Shown piece after piece: positions 28,551-36,587 of a stretch of DNA of 64,000 nucleotides (position 1 is its first letter; every line of letters begins with the position of its first letter). Under the pieces are notes generated by a model. That model did not search any database. It was not told the origin of the DNA and saw only the letters and a program-made list of their open reading frames with translations. The stretch lies in contig NZ_PYFX01000006.1 of the NCBI RefSeq assembly GCF_003020115.1, positions 186,001 to 250,000 on the forward strand, in the 5' to 3' direction. Origin of the DNA: Bradyrhizobium sp. MOS002 (lineage in GTDB: Bacteria > Pseudomonadota > Alphaproteobacteria > Rhizobiales > Xanthobacteraceae). Both the position numbers and the translations under genes were made by a program.

Positions 28551-29267
28551 TCAAACCGAACGGGTCAATCCACCGTCGACGCGGATGTTCTGGCCGGTGA
28601 TGTAGGCCGCGCCGTCGGACGCCAGGAACGAGATCGTCGCGGCGATCTCCTCCACCTTGCCGTAGCGCTGCATCGGCACGCTGTCGCGGCGTGCATCTGT
28701 CTGCGGCAGGCTGTCGATCCAGCCCGGCAGCACATTGTTCATGCGGATGTTGTCGGCGGCATGGGTATCGGTGAAGATCTTGGTGAAGGCGGCAAGGCCG
28801 GCGCGGAACACCGCAGAGGTCGGAAACATCGCGCTCGGCTCGAATGCCCAGGCGGTCGAGATGTTGATGATGACGCCGCCCTTCTGCGCCTGCATCAAAG
28901 GCGTCACCAGCCGGGTCGGACGAATCACGTTGAGCAGATAGGTGTCGAGGCCGGTGTGCCATTGCTCGTCGGTGATCTCCGTGATCGGCGCCCGGGGCCC
29001 ATGGCCCGCGCTGTTGACGAGCACGTCGATGCGTCCCCATTGGGACATCGCCCCGTCGACAAGCCGCTTCAGATCGTCGTTCGACTTGTTGGAACCGGTG
29101 ACCCCCAATCCGCCGAGCTCGGTTGCCAGCGCCTCGCCCTTGCCGGAGGAGGACAGGATGGCGACGCGAAAGCCGTCGGCTGCGAGCCGGCGCGCAGCCC
29201 CTGCCCCCATGCCGCTGCCGCCGGCGGTCACGAGTGCGACCTTCTCTGCTGCCATCTCTGCTGCCAT
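28551..29267 (-). CDS. SDR-family protein lacking the catalytic Tyr and Lys
   Basis: 238 residues with an SDR fold: cofactor loop TAGGSGMG (14-21), NSAG at 85-88, Ser137 in NISTAW and the C-terminal YITGQNIRVDGGLTRSV. At the active site the usual Y-x-x-x-K is replaced: the aligned stretch is FPTSAVFRAGL, with Ser151 and Arg155 where Tyr and Lys are expected. It therefore probably does not use normal SDR chemistry; an altered or binding function is possible. I recall other bacterial SDR-like proteins with a similar TSAVFRAGL stretch, so this may be a stable subfamily and not decay. It is divergent from the GNAT gene at 29376. Confidence 0.88.
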   Translation of the reverse strand: MAAEMAAEKVALVTAGGSGMGAGAARRLAADGFRVAILSSSGKGEALATELGGLGVTGSNKSNDDLKRLVDGAMSQWGRIDVLVNSAGHGPRAPITEITDEQWHTGLDTYLLNVIRPTRLVTPLMQAQKGGVIINISTAWAFEPSAMFPTSAVFRAGLAAFTKIFTDTHAADNIRMNNVLPGWIDSLPQTDARRDSVPMQRYGKVEEIAATISFLASDGAAYITGQNIRVDGGLTRSV

Positions 29268-29375
29268 GACCGATCATCCTCTGTGATATCGTGGGGCGAG
29301 CCGCGCGCCCGGCCTGTCATGGGCCTTCTACCGCCGGACCGGCCGGAAGGTCCACCGTCGAAAGCGACTTGAAAG

Positions 29376-30218
29376 ATGAGCGATTTGCAGATCCGCAATT
29401 TGCGTCCCGAGGAGATCGCCATCGCCGTCGATTGGGCCGCGGCCGAGGGCTGGAATCCGGGCCTCGCCGATGCGAACTGTTTCGCGATCCCCGACGCGAC
29501 GGGCTTCTTCGTCGGCGAGATCGACGGCGAGCCGGTCGCGACCGTCTCCTGCGTCAACTACGACGATCGCTTCGCATTTCTCGGCTTCTACATCGTGAGA
29601 TCGGATTTTCGCGACAGAGGCCACGGCCTGCGCATCTGGAACGCGGCGATCGCGCATGCGGGCGCTCGCGTGATCGGCCTCGATGGTGTCGTGGCGCAGC
29701 AGGACAATTACAAAAAGTCCGGCTTCCAGCTCGCTTACGCCAATGTCCGCTATGGCGGCATCGTCGCCGCACCATCGAAACCGCCCGCCGATGTGGTTGC
29801 GCTCGACACGATCCCGTTCGCGCGCGTTGAAGCCGACGATGCGATGGTGTTCCCGGCTCCGCGCAGCGCCTTCCTGCGTGCCTGGGTTGGCACATCAGGA
29901 CATGTCGGCCGCGCGCTGCTGCGCGACGGCAAGCTCGTCGCATGGGGCGTGATCCGGCCGTGCCGGACCGGCCGCAAGATCGGCCCGCTCGTCGCCGACG
30001 ACCGCGCCGCGGCGGACGCGATCGTGCAGGTCCTGCTGGCGAGCACAAACGGCGGCGAAATCTCCCTCGACGTCCCCGCCATCAATCGCGAGGCGATTGC
30101 ACTCGCAGAATCACTTGGGCTGAAGCCGGTGTTCGAGACGGCGCGGATGTACACAGGGCCGATCGCGCCGATGCGGATCGACCGCGTCTTCGGCGTGACC
30201 AGTTTTGAGCTGGGCTAG
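29376..30218 (+). CDS. Tandem GNAT-type N-acetyltransferase
   Basis: 280 residues. The first GNAT domain (about 5-130) has FLGFYIVRSDFRDRGHGLRIW, matching the acetyl-CoA-binding beta4/alpha3 motif (R-x-x-G-x-G/A-like). The second part (about 140-275) has GWGVIRPCRTGRKIGPLVAD-like residues of the Acetyltransf_18 type and ends SLGLKPVFETARMYTG. Proteins with this arrangement acetylate small molecules; the substrate is unknown. It is divergent from the degenerate SDR gene. Confidence 0.87.
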   Translation: MSDLQIRNLRPEEIAIAVDWAAAEGWNPGLADANCFAIPDATGFFVGEIDGEPVATVSCVNYDDRFAFLGFYIVRSDFRDRGHGLRIWNAAIAHAGARVIGLDGVVAQQDNYKKSGFQLAYANVRYGGIVAAPSKPPADVVALDTIPFARVEADDAMVFPAPRSAFLRAWVGTSGHVGRALLRDGKLVAWGVIRPCRTGRKIGPLVADDRAAADAIVQVLLASTNGGEISLDVPAINREAIALAESLGLKPVFETARMYTGPIAPMRIDRVFGVTSFELG

Positions 30219-30236
30219 CTGAGCCGAACGCGCTGC

Positions 30237-30677
30237 TCAGTAGCAGCGCATGATGTTGACGGTGTGCTCGCCGCCGCCGCGGCCGGGCACGGTCACCTGC
30301 TCCGTCGGACAGCTCGGTACATAGGGCCGGTCCGACGGCACCACGTTCGGCGGGAAGCGATGCGTCCAATCCCAGGGAACGTCATACGTATAGGTGTAGC
30401 GCACGTCGCTGGAGACGGGTTGTGCGGTCTCGGCGAAAGGCTGACCGTAGCCTGCATTGTCATAGTAGAACCCGCCGCCGCCAGGCCAGTAAACCCAGGG
30501 CGTGTTGCGGCCACGGAACCTGGCGCCCGGCGCAATCGGCGGACGCGCCGCCGGACCGGAAGGCGTGGCGGCATGTGCGACGGCGCCGCCGGGTCGAGCA
30601 AAACTGTCGCCGGGGGCAAGGAGCAGCGCGGCTGCGCTGAGCGAGGCGAGCAACGCCCCAAATGATCTGGACATCAT
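30237..30677 (-). CDS. Secreted hypothetical protein
   Basis: About 146 residues from the ATG at 30677 (a second ATG follows at once, and a TTG lies four codons upstream). The signal peptide SFGALLASLSAAALLLAPGDSFA is clear. The mature part is rich in Gly, Pro and Tyr (WVYWPGGGGFYYDNAGYG) and ends with a conserved Cys (IMRCY) and another in SCPTEQ. No family recognised. It lies downstream of the curlin-like array on the same strand, about 200 bases away, so co-expression is possible but not shown. Confidence 0.72.
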   Translation of the reverse strand: MMSRSFGALLASLSAAALLLAPGDSFARPGGAVAHAATPSGPAARPPIAPGARFRGRNTPWVYWPGGGGFYYDNAGYGQPFAETAQPVSSDVRYTYTYDVPWDWTHRFPPNVVPSDRPYVPSCPTEQVTVPGRGGGEHTVNIMRCY

Positions 30678-30885
30678 GATACGCACCAACTCGTTTGGCT
30701 TCGCGGATAGCGGCTCCCCACGACACGCTAGGCCGGGCTGTCGCCCACCCGCAAACCTATAATTAATTATTGGTTAAGGCACGGGATTAACGGGGAACAA
30801 GCTGCGGCAAGACGCCCGGGATTCGGGCTATTCCAGGCACTCGGTCCATGGAACGCGCTCGGGCCGGCGCACGGGCCTTCGTGCG

Positions 30886-31176
30886 TCAGCGGCCCTGCTG
30901 CTTGCGCAGCCAGTCCAGCATGTCCTGCGGATTTCCGGTGCCCTGCGACACGATGGCGGTGTTGCCACCGCTGCGGCGATAGACCGTGGTGCGCCCGGGC
31001 TCCTTCTCGATCTTGACCTCGGCCTGTGCCGGATCGCCGCTCTGCGTGATGGCGGACGTGCCATTCTCGTCCTGAACTATTGTGGTGTGGCCGTCACCTG
31101 ACTCGCCGGCTCCCGCCGGCCCGGTTGTCGTTGCCATCATGATGATCGTCCCTGCTGCAAGTACGATGAACCTCAT
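30886..31176 (-). CDS. Curlin-related small secreted protein E (degenerate repeats)
   Basis: 96 residues from the ATG at 31176, which has GAGG six bases upstream; an ATG at 31200 overlapping the preceding stop is the alternative. A signal peptide ends near AGA. The mature part keeps two curlin-like bits, TIVQDENGTSAITQSG and NTAIVSQGTGN, separated by a charged stretch (VKIEKEPGRTTVYRR), and ends with a charged helix. It is the fifth gene of the array and the most divergent; it may be a nucleator, chaperone or cap instead of a fibre subunit. That role is a guess. Confidence 0.65.
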   Translation of the reverse strand: MRFIVLAAGTIIMMATTTGPAGAGESGDGHTTIVQDENGTSAITQSGDPAQAEVKIEKEPGRTTVYRRSGGNTAIVSQGTGNPQDMLDWLRKQQGR

Positions 31177-31196
31177 GTTGCACCTCACCTTCACGA

Positions 31197-31646
31197 TCAC
31201 CGGCTGAACTGAAATATCGACAGCCAGTTGAAGCGCCCGAATTGCCGCACCGTTCCCGTGTTCATGTCTCCGATCTGGAGCAGGAGGGCGTTGGTGGAAT
31301 TGCCGACCTGAGTGATATCGGCAATGTTGCTCACGCCCGACTGACCGATCGCCACGTTGGTTATGCCACCCACCTGGATCACATCGACATAATTTCGCGT
31401 GCCGTTCTGGATGATCGTCGCATCGACCGTTCCCGTGCCACCAATCTGGATGACGCGCGCGATATTGATGCGGCTATTCTCCTCGATCGTGACCGGCTGA
31501 ACATTGTTGCCGAACTGCACGACCGTTTCGATGCTCACATTCCGGTTCGTCACGCCGCGCTGGACGGATCCGGCGGAGGCCTCGGACGCGACGCTGACGG
31601 CGGCGAGCAATGCCGCCAATGCCAGGAGCAGTCTACCGCGTTTCAT
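31197..31646 (-). CDS. Curlin-repeat secreted protein D
   Basis: 149 residues. After a signal peptide (LLLALAALLAAVSVASEASA), glutamines fall at residues 80, 91, 102, 113, 124, 135 and 146, an exact 11-residue ladder, with Q44 and Q67 before it. Each step has the form Q-x-G-x-x-N, for example QVGGITN, QSGVSN, QVGNSTN, QIGDMN. This is the strand-turn-strand pattern of curli subunits CsgA/CsgB (Pfam Curlin repeat). It ends WLSIFQFSR, aromatic-rich unlike its neighbours. It probably assembles into extracellular amyloid fibres. Export machinery is not adjacent. Confidence 0.85.
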   Translation of the reverse strand: MKRGRLLLALAALLAAVSVASEASAGSVQRGVTNRNVSIETVVQFGNNVQPVTIEENSRINIARVIQIGGTGTVDATIIQNGTRNYVDVIQVGGITNVAIGQSGVSNIADITQVGNSTNALLLQIGDMNTGTVRQFGRFNWLSIFQFSR

Positions 31647-31692
31647 CGCCTTGCCCCATTACATTTCTGACGACGGAGAGGTCGCGCCCGGC

Positions 31693-32070
31693 TCAATGGC
31701 TATTCTGGACGATAGTCGCCGAGTTGAACGCACCGAACTGGGACAGGAAACTGCTGGTGGACTGGCCGGCCTGGCCGACAAACGCGACATTGTTCACGCC
31801 CGCCTGCCCGATCGATGCCGACGTCGTCCCGCCGAATTGCAGGATTCCGGTCGCGTTGTTCGTGCCGTTTTGAGTGACGGTCGCGCTGGTGCTGCCGCCG
31901 ATCATGAACACGCCGGCCATGTTGAGCTGGCTGCTCTGGTTCAGCACGACCGGCGGGCCGCCGAGCGACACGATGGTCTTGATGTCGGCGGTCTGCGCAC
32001 CGGCCGATCCGGCGCCCATGCAACACAAGGTGAGGAATGCGCCACAGGCGGCGCCGGAAAAATGTCTCAT
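31693..32070 (-). CDS. Curlin-repeat secreted protein C
   Basis: 125 residues from the ATG at 32070, with GAGG eight bases upstream. A Cys-containing signal region (AFLTLCCMGAGSAGAQ) precedes a repeat domain in which glutamines lie at residues 67, 78, 89, 100, 111 and 122, exactly 11 apart: QNGTNN, QFGGTT, QAGVNN, QAGQST, QFGAFN. The segment SSQLNMAGVFMIGGS is the first, less regular repeat. Predicted amyloid-type beta-solenoid subunit. The gap to gene B is 32 bases and to gene D is 46, so they are one operon. Confidence 0.85.
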   Translation of the reverse strand: MRHFSGAACGAFLTLCCMGAGSAGAQTADIKTIVSLGGPPVVLNQSSQLNMAGVFMIGGSTSATVTQNGTNNATGILQFGGTTSASIGQAGVNNVAFVGQAGQSTSSFLSQFGAFNSATIVQNSH

Positions 32071-32102
32071 GACATGCCTCGCGACTGAAAATGGATTTGC
32101 GA

Positions 32103-32495
32103 TCACGGAGTCTGCTGCAAAATCGTCGAGCCGTTCAGGATTCCGAGCTGTCCGACGGCCGCCGCGTTGTTCGCACCGATCTGACCGATCAGGCTCGAAT
32201 TGGAGCCACCGGCCTGGCCGAGTAACGCGGTGTTGGACGCCGTCGCGGTGGTGCCGCCCTGCCCGATCACCGAGGTGTTGACGGTGAGGAGCGAGCCCGT
32301 CTGCAACGTGGTCGCAGTATTGGTGGCGCCGAATTGCATCGTGGTGGCGCTGTTGTTGGTGCCGCCACTCTGCGAGATGAAGGAGTTGTTGGTGGCGCCG
32401 AATTGCAGCACGCTGGCCGAGTTGCCGGCTTGGGCATCGACGCCGGTCAGCAAGCAGAACGTGACGATCGTGGCAATGAGATATTTTTGATGCAT
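32103..32495 (-). CDS. Curlin-repeat secreted protein B
   Basis: 130 residues from the ATG at 32495, which has GGAGGA upstream; the longer open frame adds 36 codons without signal character. After the signal peptide (YLIATIVTFCLLTGVDAQA) come about nine repeats such as QFGATNNS, QSGGTNNS, QFGATNTA, QIGANNAA, QLGILNGS. Spacing between glutamines is mostly 11, with longer insertions (14-15) in the middle (TGSLLTVNT, GTTATASNT). Low-complexity Ser/Thr/Asn/Gln composition fits curli-like fibres. The lead gene A lies 119 bases upstream. Confidence 0.85.
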   Translation of the reverse strand: MHQKYLIATIVTFCLLTGVDAQAGNSASVLQFGATNNSFISQSGGTNNSATTMQFGATNTATTLQTGSLLTVNTSVIGQGGTTATASNTALLGQAGGSNSSLIGQIGANNAAAVGQLGILNGSTILQQTP

Positions 32496-32614
32496 GACAT
32501 TTCCTCCGCGAAAATCGGCGGACAACCTCTCACCGGATCGTCCGGCCCGAGGCGGTGCTTTCAAGGATGGCGCGGACGCGCCGCAATTGACGCGTCCGGC
32601 CAAACGGGGCTGGC

Positions 32615-33016
32615 TTAGTGCGCCGTCTGCGAGACGGTGCTGCCGTTGACGCCGAACACGCTGAGCTGTCCGACGGCAGCGGCGTTGTTCTGAAGCGGAG
32701 CGGGCCCGAACGAGTTCTGGGTGATCGCGCTGCCGTTGTTGCCGAACGCCACCTGGCCCGTGGCCGCCGTGTTCTGCACGCCGATCTGGTTGACCGTGCT
32801 GCCGTTGTTGAGCGAGGCCGCGCTGGTGCCCTGCATCGTGGTCGCGCTGTTGATGATGCCGAGCTGGCTGGTCGACGAGCTGTCGTTGGTGAGGCCCTGC
32901 TGCGAGACGCTGGAACCGTTCACGACGCCCACTTGCACGGTGGTCGAGGTGTTGGCGGCCTGCGCGGCGGAGGACAGGGCGAGCACGGCAACGGAAGCAA
33001 GAAACAATTTGCGCAT
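32615..33016 (-). CDS. Curlin-repeat secreted protein A (first of array)
   Basis: 133 residues starting with a clean signal peptide (MRKLFLASVAVLALSSAAQA). The mature protein is Ser/Thr/Asn/Gln/Gly-rich with repeats QVGVVNGSSVSQ, QLGIINSATTMQ, QIGVQNTAATGQ and a final FGVNGSTVSQ. Glutamine spacing is 11-12 with insertions of 15-17. An AGGA ribosome site lies seven bases before the ATG. It is the promoter-proximal gene of the five-gene array and therefore probably the most expressed subunit. Curlin-family membership is by motif; fibre formation is inferred. Confidence 0.86.
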   Translation of the reverse strand: MRKLFLASVAVLALSSAAQAANTSTTVQVGVVNGSSVSQQGLTNDSSSTSQLGIINSATTMQGTSAASLNNGSTVNQIGVQNTAATGQVAFGNNGSAITQNSFGPAPLQNNAAAVGQLSVFGVNGSTVSQTAH

Positions 33017-33133
33017 GGAATATCCTTTCTGGCTAAGATGTCTGACTGGGTTCGGATGCCGTCTTGGAGGAGGCCGACATCGCAGGACAGACTTTGAACC
33101 GATCGTGCTGCGTGCGACAGACTGCAGTTCATG

Positions 33134-33151
33134 CTAATCGGTACGGACTAG
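33134..33151. promoter_or_regulatory. Imperfect palindrome upstream of the curlin-like array
   Basis: CTAATCGGTACGGACTAG reads as an 18-base dyad with seven of nine pairs matching, centred on GTAC. It lies 118 bases before gene A and just after the stop of the response regulator gene. It is a candidate operator for that LuxR-type regulator, by position only. Confidence 0.35.
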
Positions 33152-33181
33152 ACGTTGCGTGGTGTCTTGGTGCCCGCGGCA

Positions 33182-33841
33182 CTAGCTGTGCGGTTGTCCT
33201 GCGCCGGTTCGTGTCGTCTCTTCTTCGCGTCCCATGCTGTCGACCAACCGCACCACCTCGATCGGCGAGCGAAGCTCCAGCTTTCGCATCATCCTGGTGC
33301 GATGGACCTTGGCCGTCACTTCGCTCACCCCGAGCCTCGCCGCGATCTGCTTGGCGACGAGACCTTCGGCCATCAACAGCATGATCTCGCGCTCCCTCGC
33401 CGTCAGCGTTTCGACGCGCTGGCGAGCTTCGCGCACGCTATCTTCGCGCTCGAGCCGCCTGCGGTCGCGCTCAATGCCGTGCCTGATCGCGTCGAGGATC
33501 TCCTGCTCGCGAAAGGGTTTTGGAAGAAACTCGACTGCGCCGCGCTTCATGGCCTCGACCGAGACGCGGACATCGGAATGGCCGCTGATGAAGACGATCG
33601 GGATGAGCACGCCCGTCTCGGCGAGCCGGCGCTGAAGCTCGAGGCCGGTCGGCGCCGTGCCGGGAAAGCGGACGTCGAGCACGAGGCATGAAGGCCCGCC
33701 GGAAATACTGTCCGCGACGAACTCGCTCGTCGATGCAAACAATTTTACCTGATGCCCGGTCTCCTCGCAGAGACTTCCTATCGCGGTTCGAATCTGGATT
33801 TCGTCGTCAATGATATAAACTGTGGCTTGACCTGAACTCAT
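33182..33841 (-). CDS. FixJ/NarL-type response regulator next to the curlin-like array
   Basis: 219 residues from the ATG at 33841; the open frame continues 21 codons upstream, but GGGGAG nine bases before this ATG supports it. The receiver has IIDDE, phospho-Asp56 in CLVLDVRFPG and Lys108 in FLPKPF, the FixJ/TodT pattern. A LuxR helix-turn-helix follows with LTAREREIMLLMAEGLVAKQ and VTAKVHRTRMMRKL. No kinase is adjacent. It lies 166 bases upstream of curlin-like gene A on the same strand and is the obvious candidate to control it. Confidence 0.92.
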   Translation of the reverse strand: MSSGQATVYIIDDEIQIRTAIGSLCEETGHQVKLFASTSEFVADSISGGPSCLVLDVRFPGTAPTGLELQRRLAETGVLIPIVFISGHSDVRVSVEAMKRGAVEFLPKPFREQEILDAIRHGIERDRRRLEREDSVREARQRVETLTAREREIMLLMAEGLVAKQIAARLGVSEVTAKVHRTRMMRKLELRSPIEVVRLVDSMGREEETTRTGAGQPHS

Positions 33842-34437
33842 GGCGACGGGCTCCCCGGCTTGGGGCTCGATGATCAAGCAACGAGCCATCCATTCTTCTT
33901 GCAAGCGAGATCAAGGTGCTTGGATGAATTCGCGGGGATCGAGCGAGTCGCTCCGGTCCGCCGCTTCGACGTCTTAGGCCCAACACCCGTTCAAGACGAG
34001 TGAAGGTGTTCACATATCGGGTTTCGTGATTGCGGGGACTCGCCCTCGCGAACTGCGGCATCACAGCGAGCCGCGATATCGGGAATGCGACGACCAGGCG
34101 TCGGAACTTCGGTATCGCCGACTGCGTCATGGCGTCGCCACCCACGTGCCGACTTGAACGCCAGACGCTGGCCGCTTCGGCCAGAGCAGACGGGACGTTC
34201 AGTCAGCTTGTCGAGTTCGATACCGCGCGCATCATATCGATACGCTTCGTATGCATGTCCGGCAAGTCACGAAAGATAGCACCCGCGGACTTTACTTCTG
34301 GATCATCAAGCGCACCCGACCGTCGCCCCTGCAGCGGCGACACACTGACGATCGACTGCGTTTTGGTAGATTTACAACCATAGCGCGATCTTTGTCCGTG
34401 CCGCCAACGATGCCATTTCAAGGGGCGGGTTTTTGAT
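33842..34437. other. Non-coding spacer between divergent regulator and exporter operon
   Basis: About 600 bases with no convincing gene. The longest open frame (34030-34383, plus) lacks a ribosome site, coding bias and any motif. Base composition is less GC-rich toward the end. It must hold the promoters of the minus-strand regulator and of the plus-strand MacA-like operon, but no clear -35/-10 pair was recognised. Confidence 0.6.
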
Positions 34438-35865
34438 ATGCGATTTGTGCCAGTTATTGCCTTGCTCGGAACTGCATGTGGCCTCGCCGTGGTCTACGCC
34501 GCGGGACCGGCCGTGATCGGCGACGCGGCCGGGGCCGCCGCGCAGAAGGCGGCCCGCGCCTATGAATCGACCCAGCGGCTGCTCAAACCGGCCGGGTCGG
34601 AAGCACGGAGCTTCGGATCGGATGCGCCCGTGTTCCGCTATGCCTCAATCCAGCGCGGCAGCATCGAGCAAACCATCACCGTCACCGGCGCCCTGCAGCC
34701 GGTCAAGACGATCGAGGTAGGTTCCCAGCTGTCCGGGCAGCTCGCCCGGGTCTATGTCGATTTCAACGACACTGTCACCAAGGATCAGCCGCTCGCCCTG
34801 ATCGATCCGCGCAGCTTTGCGGCCAAGGTCGACGAAGCCAGGGCGGCGGTGGCGGTGGCGAACTCCTTTGTCGACATCGAGCGGGCCAAGCTCGACCGCG
34901 CCAGGATCGATCTGCAGAACGCCAAGGGCAGCAGAGACGTCCTCGTGGCCAAGCTCGACAGCGCGCAGGCGGTCAAGGCGTCGGCGCAGAAGACCTTGCA
35001 GCGCAAACTGGCTCTACAGTCACAAAACGTCGTGGCGATCACGGCGGTGGATGACGCCCAGACGGAGTTCACCGCGAGGCTTGCCCAAGAGCGCGAGGCC
35101 GAAGTCCTCATGTCCCTGAACGCCTACTCAGTCGACGGCGCGCAGGCCGATATCCGCCGGATCGAGGCGGAATTGCAGCAGGCGCGAATGGCCGTGCCGG
35201 AGAAGGCGGCCGTTCTCGCTGCGGCCCAGGCCGATCTCGACCGCACCGTGATCCGCTCGCCGATCGATGGCGTCGTCGTCGGCAGGTTCGTCAACGAGGG
35301 CCAGACGCTCGCGGTCGGACTGGAATCGCGCACCACGTTCGTGGTTGCGCACCGGCTCGAGGATATGGAAATCCACGCGCAGGTCGACGAAGCCGATATC
35401 GGGCGCATCGCCCCCGACCAGCGCGCCCATTTCACGGTGGATGCCTACCCGGACCGCCGCTTCGAGGCGGTGGTGCGGCAGGTCCGCAAGGCACCGCAGA
35501 ACCAGCAGCACGTCGTGACCTACACCGTCGTCCTGGCGACCTCCAATCTCGACGGCGCGTTGCTGCCCGGCATGACCGCCCTGGTGAAGATCGTGATCGA
35601 GCGGCAGGACGACGTGCTGAAAGTGCCGCTTGCCGCGTTGCGCTTCCAGCCCTCCGGCACGCAGCCGGATGCCGCGGCCCGCAGCGGGGTGTGGGCGCGC
35701 ACCGCAAGCGGCTCACTGCGGCGTATTCCGGTGACCGTCGGCGCGGCCGGCACCGAACAGGTCGCGCTCAGGAGCGGAGACCTCGTCGAGGGCAGCCAGG
35801 TCGCCGTGGGTCAGGCCATCCGGCCGGCCGGCATGGAGTTTCTCGGCATCAGGTTCGGATCATGA
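34438..35865 (+). CDS. MacA/HlyD-type periplasmic adaptor subunit
   Basis: 475 residues. An N-terminal anchor (VPVIALLGTACGLAVVYAAG) is followed by the lipoyl/barrel-sandwich start TVTGALQPVKTIEVGSQ, SGQLARVYVDFNDTV. A long coiled-coil hairpin spans about 125-270 (Ala/Lys/Asp-rich), then DRTVIRSPIDGVVVGRFVNEGQ closes the lipoyl domain. A beta-barrel and membrane-proximal domain follow. The family links an inner-membrane ABC transporter to an outer-membrane TolC-type channel. Its stop overlaps the ATPase start (ATGA). TolC is not in the window. Cargo unknown. Confidence 0.9.
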   Translation: MRFVPVIALLGTACGLAVVYAAGPAVIGDAAGAAAQKAARAYESTQRLLKPAGSEARSFGSDAPVFRYASIQRGSIEQTITVTGALQPVKTIEVGSQLSGQLARVYVDFNDTVTKDQPLALIDPRSFAAKVDEARAAVAVANSFVDIERAKLDRARIDLQNAKGSRDVLVAKLDSAQAVKASAQKTLQRKLALQSQNVVAITAVDDAQTEFTARLAQEREAEVLMSLNAYSVDGAQADIRRIEAELQQARMAVPEKAAVLAAAQADLDRTVIRSPIDGVVVGRFVNEGQTLAVGLESRTTFVVAHRLEDMEIHAQVDEADIGRIAPDQRAHFTVDAYPDRRFEAVVRQVRKAPQNQQHVVTYTVVLATSNLDGALLPGMTALVKIVIERQDDVLKVPLAALRFQPSGTQPDAAARSGVWARTASGSLRRIPVTVGAAGTEQVALRSGDLVEGSQVAVGQAIRPAGMEFLGIRFGS

Positions 35866-36587
35866 CGGCCCCCCCGCCCCTCATCAGCCTGCAGTCGGTC
35901 TCCAGGACCTATCGCGCCGACGGCGTAGCGGTGGCCGCGGTGCGCAATGTCAGCTTCGACATCGAACGAGGCGAGATCGTCGCGGTGATGGGACCGTCCG
36001 GCTCGGGAAAATCGACGCTGATGAACATGATCGGGCTGCTCGACCTGCCGAGCGAGGGCGCGCTCTATCTCGAGGGAGCCGACGTAGCCGATCTCTCGGA
36101 AGATCATCGGTCGTCCCTGCGCGCCCGCAGCATCGGCTTCGTATTCCAGTCCTACAATCTGCTCGCTCGCCACAATGCGATTGAGAACGTCGCGCTGCCG
36201 CTGGTCTATTGCGGCATCAGCCGCAAGGAACGTCTGGCCCGTGCCGAGCAGAGCCTGGAGGCCGTCGGCATGGTGCACCGGGCCCACCACTTCCCGCGGC
36301 AGCTCTCGGGCGGCGAGCAGCAGCGCGTCGCGATCGCACGCGCCCTGATCGCCTCCCCGCTGATCGTGCTCGCCGACGAGCCGACCGGCGCCCTCGACAG
36401 CCGTACCGGCGCCGAGATCCTGGCCCTGTTCGCCGCGCTCAACCGGACCGGCCAGACCATCGTGATGATCACGCATGATCCCGGCATCGCGACCCAGTGC
36501 CGGCGCACGATCCGCCTGCATGACGGTGCACTCGTCGCTGACGAAACGCTGGCTCCGATCCTGCCGAAACGGAGTTCTGAGCCATGA
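35862..36587 (+). CDS. MacB/LolD-type ABC transporter ATP-binding protein
   Basis: 241 residues from the ATG at 35862; an upstream open frame lies inside the adaptor gene. Walker A is GPSGSGKST (44-52), the Q-loop is GFVFQSYNLL, the signature is LSGGEQQRVAIARAL, Walker B is LIVLADEPTGALD and the H-loop is MITHD. The sequence is of the MacB/LolD/FtsE subfamily. It couples by ATGA overlaps to both the adaptor before it and the permease after it, so the three form one exporter operon. Confidence 0.94.
   Translation: MTAPPPLISLQSVSRTYRADGVAVAAVRNVSFDIERGEIVAVMGPSGSGKSTLMNMIGLLDLPSEGALYLEGADVADLSEDHRSSLRARSIGFVFQSYNLLARHNAIENVALPLVYCGISRKERLARAEQSLEAVGMVHRAHHFPRQLSGGEQQRVAIARALIASPLIVLADEPTGALDSRTGAEILALFAALNRTGQTIVMITHDPGIATQCRRTIRLHDGALVADETLAPILPKRSSEP

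Noticed and set aside
30237..30677. Sixth member of the curlin-like array
   Set aside because: Secreted and on the same strand, but it has no Q-x-G-x-x-N repeats and is rich in Pro and Tyr instead.
34030..34383. 117-codon plus-strand frame before the MacA-like gene
   Set aside because: No ribosome site, odd composition and no family; treated as spacer.
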